A stretch of DNA of 64,000 nt, from assembly GCF_000337215.1 (NCBI RefSeq), contig NZ_AOHZ01000081.1, forward strand, positions 85,290-149,289, read 5' to 3'. The notes under the pieces are model-generated. The model was not told the DNA's origin, ran no database searches, and worked only from the letters and a program-made list of their open reading frames with translations. This document shows, piece after piece, positions 8,892 to 17,829 of the stretch (its first letter is position 1; each line of letters opens with the position of its first letter). This DNA is from Natronolimnohabitans innermongolicus JCM 12255. GTDB taxonomy: Archaea; Halobacteriota; Halobacteria; Halobacteriales; Natrialbaceae. The translations under genes and the position numbers were made by a program.

Positions 8892-11000
8892 ATGACCGGA
8901 CGCGAATCGACCGACCGTCGCCCGCCCGCCGGTTCCCGCCGCGCCTCGAGCGCTATCAGAGCAACCACAGTCGTCCTCGCCGTCGTCCTCCTGCTCGGGG
9001 CGGTCGCCACGCCGGTCGCGGCCCACGCGTACCTGAGCGAATCGGATCCGGCTAACGGCGAACAGGTCGAAGCAGTGCCCGACGACGTGACGCTGACGTT
9101 CTCGGGCGACGGCGTCCAGATCGTCACCGACGCGACGATCACCGGGCCCGACGGCGAGGAAGTGAACGGCGAACCCGAGATCGATCCCGACGACAGCCAG
9201 ATCGTCCGGATCCCGATCGAGGACGCGGCCGATAGCGAGGACGCCGACGGCATGTACACCGTCGAGTGGGAAGTCATCGCGGACGACGGTCACACGACCT
9301 CCGGGACGTTCTTTTTCGCCGTCGGCGACGAACCGCTCGACCGCGACGCCGTTCTCGAGGCCCACGCGGACGACGAGACCGACGAGTCGCCACCGCCGAC
9401 CGAGACCGCCTCGAAGGGGCTGTTACTGGTCGCGCTCGTCGGGCTCGTCGGCGCCCCGCTGACGGCCGCCATCGCGGTCTACCCGGCTGCCGACCGATTC
9501 GGCTCGTCGACGCGCGCCGTCGATCGACGACTCTCTCGACTGCTCGCCGGCGGGGCCGCGCTGTTGCTCGCCGCGGCGCTCGCCCTCGGGCTGAGCAGAG
9601 TCCCGGATCCCGGACCGTTCACCCTCGAGGGGCTGGAGCAATTCGTCGCCACGCCGCTCGGACAGGTGTGGCTGCTCCAGCTCGCACTCGCCGTCGCGCT
9701 GCTCGCGTTCGTCGCCGTCGGCGGTCCGCGCCGCGGCGCGATTCCGCGGCGAGGCTGGCTCGCTGGGACGTTCGTCGGCGCACTCGGCGTCGGCGCGACG
9801 GTCGGCTGGACGAGCCACTCCGCGACGGCGATCGACCGCCTGCAGGGGATGGCCGTCGACTTCGCCCACATCGGCGGCGCGGCGCTGTGGGTCGGCGGTC
9901 TGGTCGTACTGGCGCTGATCGTCCCGCCGCTGCTCCGCGGAACGGCCGCCGAGGACCGCGCGGCGCTCGCCGCGGCGACGATCCGGCGCTACTCGCTGCT
10001 CGCGGTCGCGGGCGTCACGCTCGCCGGCGCGACCGGACTCGTCCTCGCCGCCTGGCACGTTCCGAGCATCGACGCGCTCGGCGAGACGGTCTACGGCACC
10101 GCCCTCTCCGCGAAGACGCTCCTGGTCCTGCTGGCGCTCGGACTGGGTGGATTCACCCGGTTCGTCCTACTTCGCCGACTCGAGGCCGACGCCGGCGACG
10201 AATCCGCCAGCCTGAGTGACGATGCGGACGCGCTCGGAAACGCTGGCGCGCAGACCCGCCAAGACGGCGGCCGAATCGCGTCCGTCTCCGACCCGAGTCC
10301 CGCGGACGGAACGGTCACCCGATTTCGCCGCGCAGTCCGCCTCGAGGTCGCCCTCCTGGTCGTCGTACTCTTGCTCTCGGGGCTGCTCACGTCGGTGCCG
10401 ACCGCGGCCGTCGCCGGCGATGACGACCTCGGAACGGCGACGATCGAGCGCGAGGGGAGCGCCGACCTCGAGTTGACCGTGACGCCCGCCGACTACGACG
10501 AAGACGAGGAGGTCGTGTACGTCCAGGAGGGTGACCCGGTCGTCTTCGAGGCGAATCTGACCGACGACGGCGAGCAGGTCGAAACCGATCGCGAGCCGAG
10601 ACTGTCGGTGGACGGCCCCGACGATTCGTTCGACGATACCCTCGAGCGAGCCGACGACGGCACCTACACGATCGTCCAGCCGTTCGCAGACGACGGCGAC
10701 TGGGAGCTCGAGCTCTCCTACGAGTACGACAGCGCCCTCTCGAGCGAGACCGTCGACGTTCACGTGCTCCCCGATGACGAGCACGACCACGGCGAGGAAG
10801 ACCACGACCACGGTGATAACGAGCACGACCACGGTGATGAACACGCAGACCACGACGACGAGCACGCAGACCACGACGTCGGTGACGAGACCGACGGCGC
10901 GTTCGCCACGCTCTTGCAGTTCGGCGCCGTCGCTATCGGCGTCGGCGGCACGGTCGCCGTCGTCACTGAAGTCGTTCGGTTCCGGGATCGCTCGAGCTAG
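8892..11000 (+). CDS. CopC-CopD fusion copper protein with His-rich C-terminal segment
   Basis: A 702-aa membrane protein. After a signal segment (about residues 22-44) the mature start is HAYLSESDPANGE, where an exposed N-terminal His is the CopC copper ligand. The CopC domain spans about 45-155. CopD-like membrane helices run from about 175 to 420 with HIGGAALWVGG conserved. A further helix at about 490 precedes an extracytoplasmic beta domain. A His/Asp-rich stretch (residues about 628-665, repeated HDHG and HADH) follows, then a last helix. Predicted role is copper binding and transport across the cytoplasmic membrane. It is co-transcribed with the preceding lipoprotein. Direction of transport is not decided by sequence. 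Confidence 0.82.
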   Translation: MTGRESTDRRPPAGSRRASSAIRATTVVLAVVLLLGAVATPVAAHAYLSESDPANGEQVEAVPDDVTLTFSGDGVQIVTDATITGPDGEEVNGEPEIDPDDSQIVRIPIEDAADSEDADGMYTVEWEVIADDGHTTSGTFFFAVGDEPLDRDAVLEAHADDETDESPPPTETASKGLLLVALVGLVGAPLTAAIAVYPAADRFGSSTRAVDRRLSRLLAGGAALLLAAALALGLSRVPDPGPFTLEGLEQFVATPLGQVWLLQLALAVALLAFVAVGGPRRGAIPRRGWLAGTFVGALGVGATVGWTSHSATAIDRLQGMAVDFAHIGGAALWVGGLVVLALIVPPLLRGTAAEDRAALAAATIRRYSLLAVAGVTLAGATGLVLAAWHVPSIDALGETVYGTALSAKTLLVLLALGLGGFTRFVLLRRLEADAGDESASLSDDADALGNAGAQTRQDGGRIASVSDPSPADGTVTRFRRAVRLEVALLVVVLLLSGLLTSVPTAAVAGDDDLGTATIEREGSADLELTVTPADYDEDEEVVYVQEGDPVVFEANLTDDGEQVETDREPRLSVDGPDDSFDDTLERADDGTYTIVQPFADDGDWELELSYEYDSALSSETVDVHVLPDDEHDHGEEDHDHGDNEHDHGDEHADHDDEHADHDVGDETDGAFATLLQFGAVAIGVGGTVAVVTEVVRFRDRSS

Positions 11001-11019
11001 GTCGGCGTCGCGACCACCC

Positions 11020-11084
11020 GGCCCGTGTCGATTCCGCGACTATCCGGCCCGCGTCGATTCCGCGACTATCCGGTCCGCGTCGAG
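11020..11084. repeat. 26-bp tandem repeat, about 2.5 copies
   Basis: GTCGATTCCGCGACTATCC recurs with a 26-base period in the spacer between copC/D and ilvE: two near-identical units, then a partial third ending at CCGCGTCGAG. Confidence 0.75.
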
Positions 11085-11161
11085 TAACGCCCCGACTCGA
11101 GCGCTCCATCCCATTCGCAAATCGCGAACACTTAGTACAGTGGCTCGTAACACTCTCGATC

Positions 11162-12091
11162 ATGGGATTCGACGAGATGGACGTCAGCACGATCTGGATG
11201 GACGGCGAGTTCGTCGACTGGGACGACGCGCAGGTCCACGTCCTCACACATGGCTTGCACTACGGCAGCGGCGTCTTCGAGGGCGCACGCTGTTACGACA
11301 CCGCGGAGGGCCCCGCGATCTTCCGCTGGGAGGAGCACCTGGATCGGCTCTACCAGTCGGCAAAGCCCTACGAGATGGAGATCGATCACACGAAAGCGGA
11401 ACTGACCGAGGCGACGAAAGAGCTCATCCAGCGCCAGGATCTCGAGTCCTGTTACATCCGCCCGATCGCCTTCTACGGCTACAACTCCCTCGGCGTCAGC
11501 CCCGAGGACTGTCCGACCCGAACGGCGATCGCCGTCTGGCCGTGGGGAGCCTACCTCGGCGAGGAGGCTCTGGAAGCGGGCATCGAGGTCATGATCTCCT
11601 CGTGGCGCAAGCACGCTTCGAGTCAGATTCCGACGAACGCGAAGACGACGGGCCTGTACGTCAACAGCATGCTCGCCGGCGAGGAGGCGCGACGGAACGG
11701 CTACGCCGAAGCGATCGTCCTCAACAAGGAGGGCAACGTCGCCGAAGGGCCCGGCGAGAACATCTTCCTCGTCCGCGACGGCGAGATTCACACGCCCGGC
11801 CTCTCGGAGTCGATCCTCGACGGCATCACCCGCGACACGGTCATCGAGATCGCCGAGGATCTCGGCTACACGGTCCACGACAACGTCTCGATCTCTCGAG
11901 GCGAACTCAACACGGCCGACGAACTGTTCTTTACCGGCTCCGCGGCCGAGGTCACGCCCATCCGGAAGGTCGACAACGTCGTCATCGGCGACGGCTCGCG
12001 CGGGCCCGTCACCGAGGAGATCCAGCAGCGATTCTTCGAGATCGTCGAGCGCGAAACCGACGCGTACGACGAGTGGTTCGAGTACGTCTGA
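11162..12091 (+). CDS. ilvE: Branched-chain amino acid aminotransferase
   Basis: Class IV PLP aminotransferase that interconverts branched-chain amino acids and 2-oxo acids using glutamate. The PLP lysine is K161 in the family NAK-x2-G-x-Y-x2-S context. HGLHYGSGVFEG near residue 30 and EGPGENIFLV near residue 195 are further class IV signatures. Length of 309 aa is normal. Cytoplasmic. The spacer before it contains the 26-bp tandem repeat, and it appears monocistronic. Confidence 0.93.
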   Translation: MGFDEMDVSTIWMDGEFVDWDDAQVHVLTHGLHYGSGVFEGARCYDTAEGPAIFRWEEHLDRLYQSAKPYEMEIDHTKAELTEATKELIQRQDLESCYIRPIAFYGYNSLGVSPEDCPTRTAIAVWPWGAYLGEEALEAGIEVMISSWRKHASSQIPTNAKTTGLYVNSMLAGEEARRNGYAEAIVLNKEGNVAEGPGENIFLVRDGEIHTPGLSESILDGITRDTVIEIAEDLGYTVHDNVSISRGELNTADELFFTGSAAEVTPIRKVDNVVIGDGSRGPVTEEIQQRFFEIVERETDAYDEWFEYV

Positions 12092-12395
12092 ACTGAGCCG
12101 CGTGGGCGCAGTGACGCTCCGCTGACTTGTATTCGAATCAGCGTTCGGAACCGTATCGCTCGCTTGCGCTCGAGCATTCGCGGACGAAGTGAGCGATTCA
12201 CCGCCGGAGCGGAGTGAAACTCCGCGACGGCGGCCTTTTTTCATCGACGTTTTTTGCCGGGGTTCGACCGAGTGAGCGAAGCGAATGAGGGAGGACCCCG
12301 GTAAAAAAACTTCGCTGTACTGAACGATAGGTTCGGACGATCGACTCGAGAGCCGAACGCTCTTGTCGGCGGCCCGCCAGCACCGAGACAGAGAG
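12092..12395. other. Gene-free spacer with T-run hairpin repeat
   Basis: About 300 bases with no gene. It holds the T-run/hairpin repeat described at 12229-12309 plus a GC-rich inverted repeat (CCGCCGGAGCGG region). The T-runs probably end ilvE transcription. Confidence 0.6.
12229..12309 (-). repeat. T-run/hairpin intergenic repeat, copy 1
   Basis: The stem CCGGGGT (12257-12263) / ACCCCGG (12295-12301) is flanked by T6 on one side and A7 on the other, so it could act as a terminator on either strand. Read on the minus strand the element continues with GGCAAAAAACGTCGATGAA. Its near-identical version GGCAAAACGTTGATGAAAA lies at 14736-14754 in the opposite orientation. Both copies follow a GC-rich hairpin. 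Confidence 0.55.
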
Positions 12396-13400
12396 ATGCC
12401 CACGGACCCCGTTCGCTTCGAGTCGGTTACGGCTCGAGACGTCTCGCTGATCGTCCTCGAGGAACTGACGTGTTCGGCCGCGTTTCGCTCGTGGCTGCTC
12501 GAGGCGAGCGGTCTCGAGGGCGAGACCGAACCGACGACCGTCCTCGAGGCGCGGGATTCCCTCGGCGGGACTGAAACCGTCAAGTTCGATGCCGACCGGA
12601 AACGGGCCGCGATCGAGGCTGGCCTCGAGATCGCGGACGAACGAGTCCTCCTCGTCCTGACGATCGACACTGCACTCGAAGCCGACGCGGACGCGGACGC
12701 ACTCGAGTCGATTCGGACGCGACGCGACCGCGCGCTGGACGGAGAGTGGGACGACTGCCAGACGGTAGCGGTCGCACCGGCGGCCGCGCTCGAGACCGGG
12801 ACGACCGGCGCCGAGTCACCGATGGACGCGACGATCTCGCTCGAGTCGCTTCGGGATCGGTTCGCCGCCCGCGACACCGAACGCGGCGCGTTTCGGGCGT
12901 CGCTGCTCGCGGCTGCGATCGGTGATCGGGGACGCACATCTGACGCGCCGACGATCGTCGACGACTACCGCGCCCACCTGGCCGAACGCGAGCCGTCGGT
13001 CGACCTCGAGGCGGCCGACGCGTCGGCGCAGACCGACAGCGCGACGGTGGCGATCGACGGGCCGTCGCTCGCCGACGACCATCGCCTCCTCCACTCGCTA
13101 CGAGAGGGGACCATCGAGCTCCGCATCCCCGGCGCCGCGGCGCACCTCCAGCCCTTCGCCGCCCGGTACGCGACCGTACTCCCGCCGACGACGAACTTCC
13201 TGACCGACGGCGAGACGCTCGTGTTACGCCTGTCCGTCCCGTCGCTCGCGTCCGACTCGAGCGAGGCCGATTCAGCGGCTGATTCCGGCGACGATGGTCG
13301 CGGGAGCCTCGAGGTCGATCCGTCGGCGGTCGACGAGGCGCTGTCGGCCGTCCGGGACCTCCTCGATCTCTCCGCGCGCATCGCCGAACGGGGCTCGTGA
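12396..13400 (+). CDS. Haloarchaeal protein of unknown function, 334 aa
   Basis: An acidic cytoplasmic-looking protein with no signal peptide or membrane segment. An N-terminal alpha/beta region (about residues 5-110, with [19 protein letters not shown]) is followed by an Asp/Ser-rich linker and a C-terminal helical part ending in [17 protein letters not shown]. Codon use is typical of the neighbourhood, so it is expressed coding sequence. The ATG at 12396 begins the biased region. It lies 73 bases upstream of the GGGP synthase gene and may be co-transcribed. I do not recognise the family. Confidence 0.7.
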   Translation: MPTDPVRFESVTARDVSLIVLEELTCSAAFRSWLLEASGLEGETEPTTVLEARDSLGGTETVKFDADRKRAAIEAGLEIADERVLLVLTIDTALEADADADALESIRTRRDRALDGEWDDCQTVAVAPAAALETGTTGAESPMDATISLESLRDRFAARDTERGAFRASLLAAAIGDRGRTSDAPTIVDDYRAHLAEREPSVDLEAADASAQTDSATVAIDGPSLADDHRLLHSLREGTIELRIPGAAAHLQPFAARYATVLPPTTNFLTDGETLVLRLSVPSLASDSSEADSAADSGDDGRGSLEVDPSAVDEALSAVRDLLDLSARIAERGS

Positions 13401-13473
13401 GCGATTCTTCGGGGTGTTTTCGACCGGCGACCGATTCGTAGCGTTTTTGCCGGTTGTCGGGAAACGGGGCGGT

Positions 13474-14184
13474 ATGACTACCTCTACTCGCCCCTGGGAC
13501 GACTGGAACCATATTCTCAAGATCGATCCGGACAAGGAGCTTCCCGAGGGCGTCACCTACGGCGATCTCTGTGCGACCGGCACCGACGCGATCGAAGTCG
13601 GGGGGACGATGGGGATCACCGAGGAGAACATGGAAGCCGTCGTCGACGCCTGCGCCGAACACAACGTCCCCCTCTACCAGGAACCCTCGAGCCCCGACGT
13701 CGTCATCGACAACCGCGCGCTCGAGGGGTATCTCATCCCGACGGTCTTCAACGCCGGCTCGCCGTTCTGGATCACGGGCGCCCACAAGGAGTGGGTCCGC
13801 CTCGACGGCGACATGGACTGGGATCGCACCTGGACGGAGGCCTACATCGTGATGAACCCCGAATCCGACGTCGCGACCTACACCGAGGCCGACTGCGATC
13901 TCGACGCCGACGACGTCGCGGCCTACGCCGAGACCGCGGAGCGGATGTTCGGCCAGGAGATCGTCTACCTCGAGTACTCCGGTACGTTCGGCGACGAGGA
14001 CGTCGTCGAGGCGGCCGCCGGGGCGACCGACGAGTCGACGCTGTTCTACGGCGGCGGAATCCACGACTACGAGTCGGCGGCGACGATGGCCCAGTACGCC
14101 GACGTGATCGTCGTCGGCGACCTGGCCCACGATGAGGGTGTCGAGGCGGTTCGCGAGACGGTCGAGGCGGCTCGAGACGTCTGA
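13474..14184 (+). CDS. Geranylgeranylglyceryl phosphate synthase (GGGPS/PcrB family)
   Basis: TIM-barrel prenyltransferase that forms the first ether bond of archaeal lipids from sn-glycerol 1-phosphate and geranylgeranyl diphosphate. Diagnostic segments are [17 protein letters not shown] (residues about 30-46), the [10 protein letters not shown] segment near 165, and the phosphate-binding [13 protein letters not shown] and VVGDLAH near the C-terminus. The 236-aa length is normal. The ATG at 13474 is preferred because the longer frame enters the upstream gene. Cytoplasmic or membrane-associated. Confidence 0.92.
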   Translation: MTTSTRPWDDWNHILKIDPDKELPEGVTYGDLCATGTDAIEVGGTMGITEENMEAVVDACAEHNVPLYQEPSSPDVVIDNRALEGYLIPTVFNAGSPFWITGAHKEWVRLDGDMDWDRTWTEAYIVMNPESDVATYTEADCDLDADDVAAYAETAERMFGQEIVYLEYSGTFGDEDVVEAAAGATDESTLFYGGGIHDYESAATMAQYADVIVVGDLAHDEGVEAVRETVEAARDV

Positions 14185-14225
14185 GCGGAAGTCGGCCGAA
14201 ACTCGAGCGGCGAGCGAAACGGCCG

Positions 14226-14528
14226 TCAGCCCGACCGCGTTCGGTCGCCGTTTTCGACCTGAATATCGAGTTTTCGCGTGTTGCGGATCCACTCGAGGTA
14301 CGCCTGTAACCGATTCGCAGCGCGGAGCGAAGCGATCGTATCGTACTCGTCGCGGAGTTCGTCGTTCGAGAAGACGGCGTGGATCTGCTTGTGACAGGGG
14401 CGACAGAGCAGTACCGTCGGACTCGAGGCGCGCTCTTCGGGTCGGAGGTGGTGTTCCTGTACGACCTGGGGGTCGTCGATACGCTCGTCGGGAACGACGC
14501 GCCGACACAGCGCACACGTCGTCGACAT
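14226..14528 (-). CDS. Small HNH-type endonuclease-like protein
   Basis: A 100-aa protein with the HNH zinc framework. CALC (C5, C8) is followed by EHHLRPEE (the ββα-metal HH pair), then CRPCHKQIHAVF, giving a second CxxCH and a final His. No other domain is attached. Such orphan HNH proteins are common in haloarchaea and mostly uncharacterised. It is convergent with the GGGP synthase gene. DNA nicking is the family expectation; no phage or restriction neighbours support a defence role here. A longer HNH-like protein occurs at 24574. Confidence 0.75.
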   Translation of the reverse strand: MSTTCALCRRVVPDERIDDPQVVQEHHLRPEERASSPTVLLCRPCHKQIHAVFSNDELRDEYDTIASLRAANRLQAYLEWIRNTRKLDIQVENGDRTRSG

Positions 14529-14946
14529 CGGCGGCTATACGCTCCCTACCGGCAAAACGACTCGGGAACTGCGGCGTGCTCGAGTCGGATTCGAGAGGTG
14601 CAGTCAATGCTGCGTTACCAGTAGTTGGTAATACGGCTTCTTTATTCAGGTAGAACCGCGAATTTTAATTGGTCGATTCGTCACCTACAGGTGCCAACCT
14701 TTTGCTCTGCGTGCGGTCGCTTCGCGACCGCACTCGGCAAAACGTTGATGAAAAGCGCGGCGTCACCCCCTCAGCCGCGCCGTTGGCGCGGCTTCGAGGG
14801 ATTCCTTGGCCCGCTCGCTCACTCCGTTCGCTCGCGGCTGCTAACGGTAACGTCTCCACCTATATTGAACACGAGTTTCGCACAGAACTCTGTATAAAGA
14901 AACTGTACTACTATCTACTGTTACGACTCGAGTCCACACGAGTCGC
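14529..14946. other. Gene-free, partly AT-rich spacer
   Basis: About 420 bases between two minus-strand genes. The first part is AT-rich (GAATTTTAATTGG region), the middle carries a palindromic repeat (14700-14850), and the end has TATATTGAACACG and CTGTATAAAGAAACTG stretches. The ORFs here are Arg/Ser-rich shadows. Confidence 0.6.
14700..14850 (+). repeat. T-run/hairpin intergenic repeat, copy 2
   Basis: A perfect 10-bp stem GTGCGGTCGC (14711-14720) / GCGACCGCAC (14724-14733) is followed by GGCAAAACGTTGATGAAAA (14736-14754). A second palindrome (AGCCGCGCCGTTGGCGCGGCT region) and CTCGCTCACTCCGTTCGCTC follow. Element 12229-12309 has the same order on the other strand. Confidence 0.55.
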
Positions 14947-15615
14947 TCAATCGTCACCCTCGAGCGCGAGGTCGACGCGCTCGAACTGGCCGCGACCGGT
15001 CTGCCGGTACCCGTTTGCCAGCGCTGCCGAGAGCAGCGTGTGCTCGGCCTTGCGGAGGTGTTCGTGCAGCGTCGCGCGGCTGATTCCGAGTTCCTCGGCG
15101 AGCCCTTCGTTCGTGATCTCGCGGGGCCAGTCGTAGTAGCCGCGCGCGAGGGCTTCGGTGACGACCTCGCGCTGGCGCTCGGTCAGCGGCGAGTCGGTCG
15201 CCCGGAACTCCTCGAGCTTGCCGAGCGTGACGGTTCCGAACGTTTCGAAGTCGTCGATGATGGCTTTGAGATCCTCGCGTCGGAAGACGAGGACGTTGTA
15301 CTCGCGCTGGCGCCCCGAGACCGTATTCGCCCGCCGCAGCGTCCCGTGGTTCTGGTAGATCGCCGAATACGCCCCGCAGGACGGTTTCGTCACGAGCAGA
15401 TTTTCCTCGTCGAGTCGGTCGACGTGTTCGACGTGGTCCGCGTCCTCGAGTGCCGACTGAAACGGGTCCGCGTGCGGGCCCGCCCGGAGGACGAACGTCA
15501 CGAACCCGTTCTGAATCTCCTCGATTTCGATCGGAATGGGCGACTCGAGATCCGCCGTGAGCCGTCGGAGGATGCACTCTCGGTGCTGGGTGAAATGAAG
15601 CGTCGCGGTGAACAT
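14947..15615 (-). CDS. Bat-type HTH transcriptional regulator
   Basis: A 222-aa regulator of the bacterio-opsin activator (HTH_10) family. The N-terminal two-thirds is a small-molecule or protein sensing region (residues about 1-155). The C-terminal HTH_10 begins at LTERQREVVTEALARGYYDW and includes the recognition helix in LGISRATLHEHLRKAE. The Met at 15615 is chosen because a TATA-like box (15644-15653) lies about 33 bases upstream, so the longer frame to 15708 would include the promoter. It is divergent from the hyuAB operon and is the obvious candidate to control it. Confidence 0.8.
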   Translation of the reverse strand: MFTATLHFTQHRECILRRLTADLESPIPIEIEEIQNGFVTFVLRAGPHADPFQSALEDADHVEHVDRLDEENLLVTKPSCGAYSAIYQNHGTLRRANTVSGRQREYNVLVFRREDLKAIIDDFETFGTVTLGKLEEFRATDSPLTERQREVVTEALARGYYDWPREITNEGLAEELGISRATLHEHLRKAEHTLLSAALANGYRQTGRGQFERVDLALEGDD

Positions 15616-15643
15616 CTCAGCGTGGTGTGTGGAGACAACCCAA

Positions 15644-15653
15644 GGATAAAAAG
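15644..15653 (-). promoter_or_regulatory. TATA-like box of the Bat-type regulator
   Basis: CTTTTTATCC on the minus strand, centred about 33 bases before the ATG at 15615. It supports the shorter protein. Confidence 0.5.
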
Positions 15654-15693
15654 CTGCGCGTCGAACCGGGAATCGGCCGAGTAGCGAACGGAG

Positions 15694-15738
15694 AATATAA
15701 CGGACCAACAGCTGTTGGGGGAATCCTTACTCCCCAAC
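15694..15738 (+). promoter_or_regulatory. hyu operon promoter with two nested palindromes
   Basis: AATATAA (15694-15700) is the TATA-like box. Directly after it come a perfect 14-bp palindrome CCAACAGCTGTTGG (15705-15718) and a 7-bp inverted repeat GTTGGGG (15714-15720) / CCCCAAC (15732-15738). They overlap the expected transcription start (near 15722), so they could be an operator or a 5' leader hairpin. The start codon follows at 15769. Confidence 0.5.
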
Positions 15739-15768
15739 GCGACCACACCCCACACTGTACGATACCAT

Positions 15769-17829
15769 ATGACACATAACCTCGGCGTCGACGTCGGTGG
15801 GACGTTCACGGACGTGATCGTCTTCGACGAAGCGACACACGAACTCACGATAGACAAGGTGCTCTCGACACCCGAAAACCCCTCCAGGGGCGTCATTCGG
15901 GGCATCGAGGAAGCGACGACGAAGGCGGACACGTCGGTCGCCGACCTCGAACTCCTCTTTCACGGCACGACGGTCGTGACGAACATGCTCTTAGAGGAGA
16001 CGGGAGCGCGAGTCGGCCTCATCACCAGCTCGGGTCACGAGGACGTCCTCCACCTGGCTCGAGCGTGGACCCCCGGCCCGCTGTACGGCTGGATGGACAT
16101 GGAGAAGCCGGAGCCGCTCGCGGATCTGGTCGACACCCGCGGCGTCGACGGGACGATCAGTTCGCCCGACGGCGAGGAGACGGCGCCCCTCGACGAGGAC
16201 GCTGTCAGGGAGGCCGTCCGCGACCTCGAGGCCGCCGGGGTCGAGTCGCTGACGGTCGCCCTGCTGAACGCGTATCTCAACCCGGCCCACGAGGAGCGGG
16301 TTCGAGAGATCGTCGCGGAGGAAGCCCCGGAGCTGCCGGTGTCGATCTCCTCGGAGATCGTTCCGGAGTACGGCGAGTACGAGCGAACGCTGACGACGGT
16401 CATCAACGACTACGCGCGCCCGACGGTCATCGAGTACCTCGAGGAGCTGGACGACTCGCTGGCCGACGCCGGCTCGACGGCGACGATGAACGTCGTCCGC
16501 TCCGACGGCGGCTTGATGAGTTCCGGCGCGGCCACGGAGCGGCCGGTCGAACTCGCGCTCTCGGGGCCGAGCGGCGGCGTCGTCGGCGCGGCGACGATCG
16601 CCTCGAAGAAGGGCGTCCCGGACGTGCTCACCCTCGACATGGGCGGCACCTCGACGGACGTTTCGCTCGTCGAGGGCGGCAGTCCGGAGACGACGCGCCA
16701 GACGAAGGTGGGCTATCGCGAGTTCAAATCCCGCTCCGTCGACGTGAACACGGTCGGCGCGGGCGGGGGATCGATCGCCCGCGTCCAGTTGAGCGGGTCG
16801 CTGCAGGTCGGCCCCGAGAGCTCCGGCGCGGATCCCGGGCCCGCATGTTACGGACAGGGCGGCGAGGAGCCAACCGTCACGGACGCCAACGTCGTTCTCG
16901 GTCGGATTCCGGAGTCGGTTCGCCTCGGCGGCCGGATGGAACTCGATCGGGAGGCCGCCCGCGACGCCGTCGCGACGGTCGCCGACGAGCGCGGGAGCAC
17001 GGTCGAGGAGGCCGCGCAAGCGATCCTCGACATCGTCAACGAGAACATGCACGGCGCCTTGCGCGTCGTAAGCGTCGAGCGCGGTTACGACCCTCGAGAG
17101 TTCGGGCTCGTCGCTTTCGGCGGCGCGGGGCCGATGCACGCCAACGCGCTCGCGGACGTGATGGGTGCCTATCCGTTGATCGTCCCGCCGGGACCGGGCG
17201 TCATGTCGGCGTTCGGCTTTCTCACCTCGGACGTCCAGAACGAGTTCTCCGAGACCTACCTCGAGACCGAGGACGACGTCGACGGCGAGGACGTCTACGA
17301 GAAGTTGCGTGAACTCGAGGCCGAGGCCGGCGAGTGGCTCGCTTCGGAGGGCGTTCCCGAGGACGACCACGCGTTCGACTACGTCGCCGAGTGTCGGTAC
17401 TTCCGCCAGGACATCCGGATGTCGATCCCGATCGCGATCGACGAGCTCCGCGAGACCGGGCTCGCCGAGATCCGAGACGACTTCGAAGCGCGCCACGACC
17501 GCCAGTTCGGCTTCTCGCTCGACGCGCCCCTCGAGATCGCCAACCTTCGCGTGATCGGGAAGGGGATGCTACAGGGCGTCACGATCGAGGAGCGCGAACT
17601 GGGCGATGCGGATCCGAGCGACGCCGAGATCGACGTCGACGACGTCTACTTCGACGGCGACACCGACGAGACGCCGATCTACGACCGAACCGAACTGCGG
17701 CCGGGCAACGAACTCGACGGGCCGGCGATCGTCACCGACGACGACTCGACGGTCGTCGTCCAGCCCGACCACGTCGCGACGATCGACCGCTACGCGAACA
17801 TCGAAATCACCCGAGGTGAAGACCAGTGA
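15769..17829 (+). CDS. hyuA: Hydantoinase/oxoprolinase family protein, subunit A
   Basis: A 686-aa ATP-binding subunit of the hydantoinase / 5-oxoprolinase / acetone carboxylase superfamily. The N-terminus has the ASKHA phosphate loop GVDVGGTFTDV (residues about 6-16). FHGTTVVTN near 66 and LDMGGTSTDVSL near 288 are the other nucleotide-site motifs, and GGGSIARV and PGPACYG follow. The ATG at 15769 starts directly at the conserved domain. It overlaps hyuB (GTGA), so the two form a complex translated together. Expected chemistry is ATP-dependent opening of a cyclic imide or amide, or carboxylation; the substrate is not readable from sequence. Confidence 0.85.
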   Translation: MTHNLGVDVGGTFTDVIVFDEATHELTIDKVLSTPENPSRGVIRGIEEATTKADTSVADLELLFHGTTVVTNMLLEETGARVGLITSSGHEDVLHLARAWTPGPLYGWMDMEKPEPLADLVDTRGVDGTISSPDGEETAPLDEDAVREAVRDLEAAGVESLTVALLNAYLNPAHEERVREIVAEEAPELPVSISSEIVPEYGEYERTLTTVINDYARPTVIEYLEELDDSLADAGSTATMNVVRSDGGLMSSGAATERPVELALSGPSGGVVGAATIASKKGVPDVLTLDMGGTSTDVSLVEGGSPETTRQTKVGYREFKSRSVDVNTVGAGGGSIARVQLSGSLQVGPESSGADPGPACYGQGGEEPTVTDANVVLGRIPESVRLGGRMELDREAARDAVATVADERGSTVEEAAQAILDIVNENMHGALRVVSVERGYDPREFGLVAFGGAGPMHANALADVMGAYPLIVPPGPGVMSAFGFLTSDVQNEFSETYLETEDDVDGEDVYEKLRELEAEAGEWLASEGVPEDDHAFDYVAECRYFRQDIRMSIPIAIDELRETGLAEIRDDFEARHDRQFGFSLDAPLEIANLRVIGKGMLQGVTIEERELGDADPSDAEIDVDDVYFDGDTDETPIYDRTELRPGNELDGPAIVTDDDSTVVVQPDHVATIDRYANIEITRGEDQ

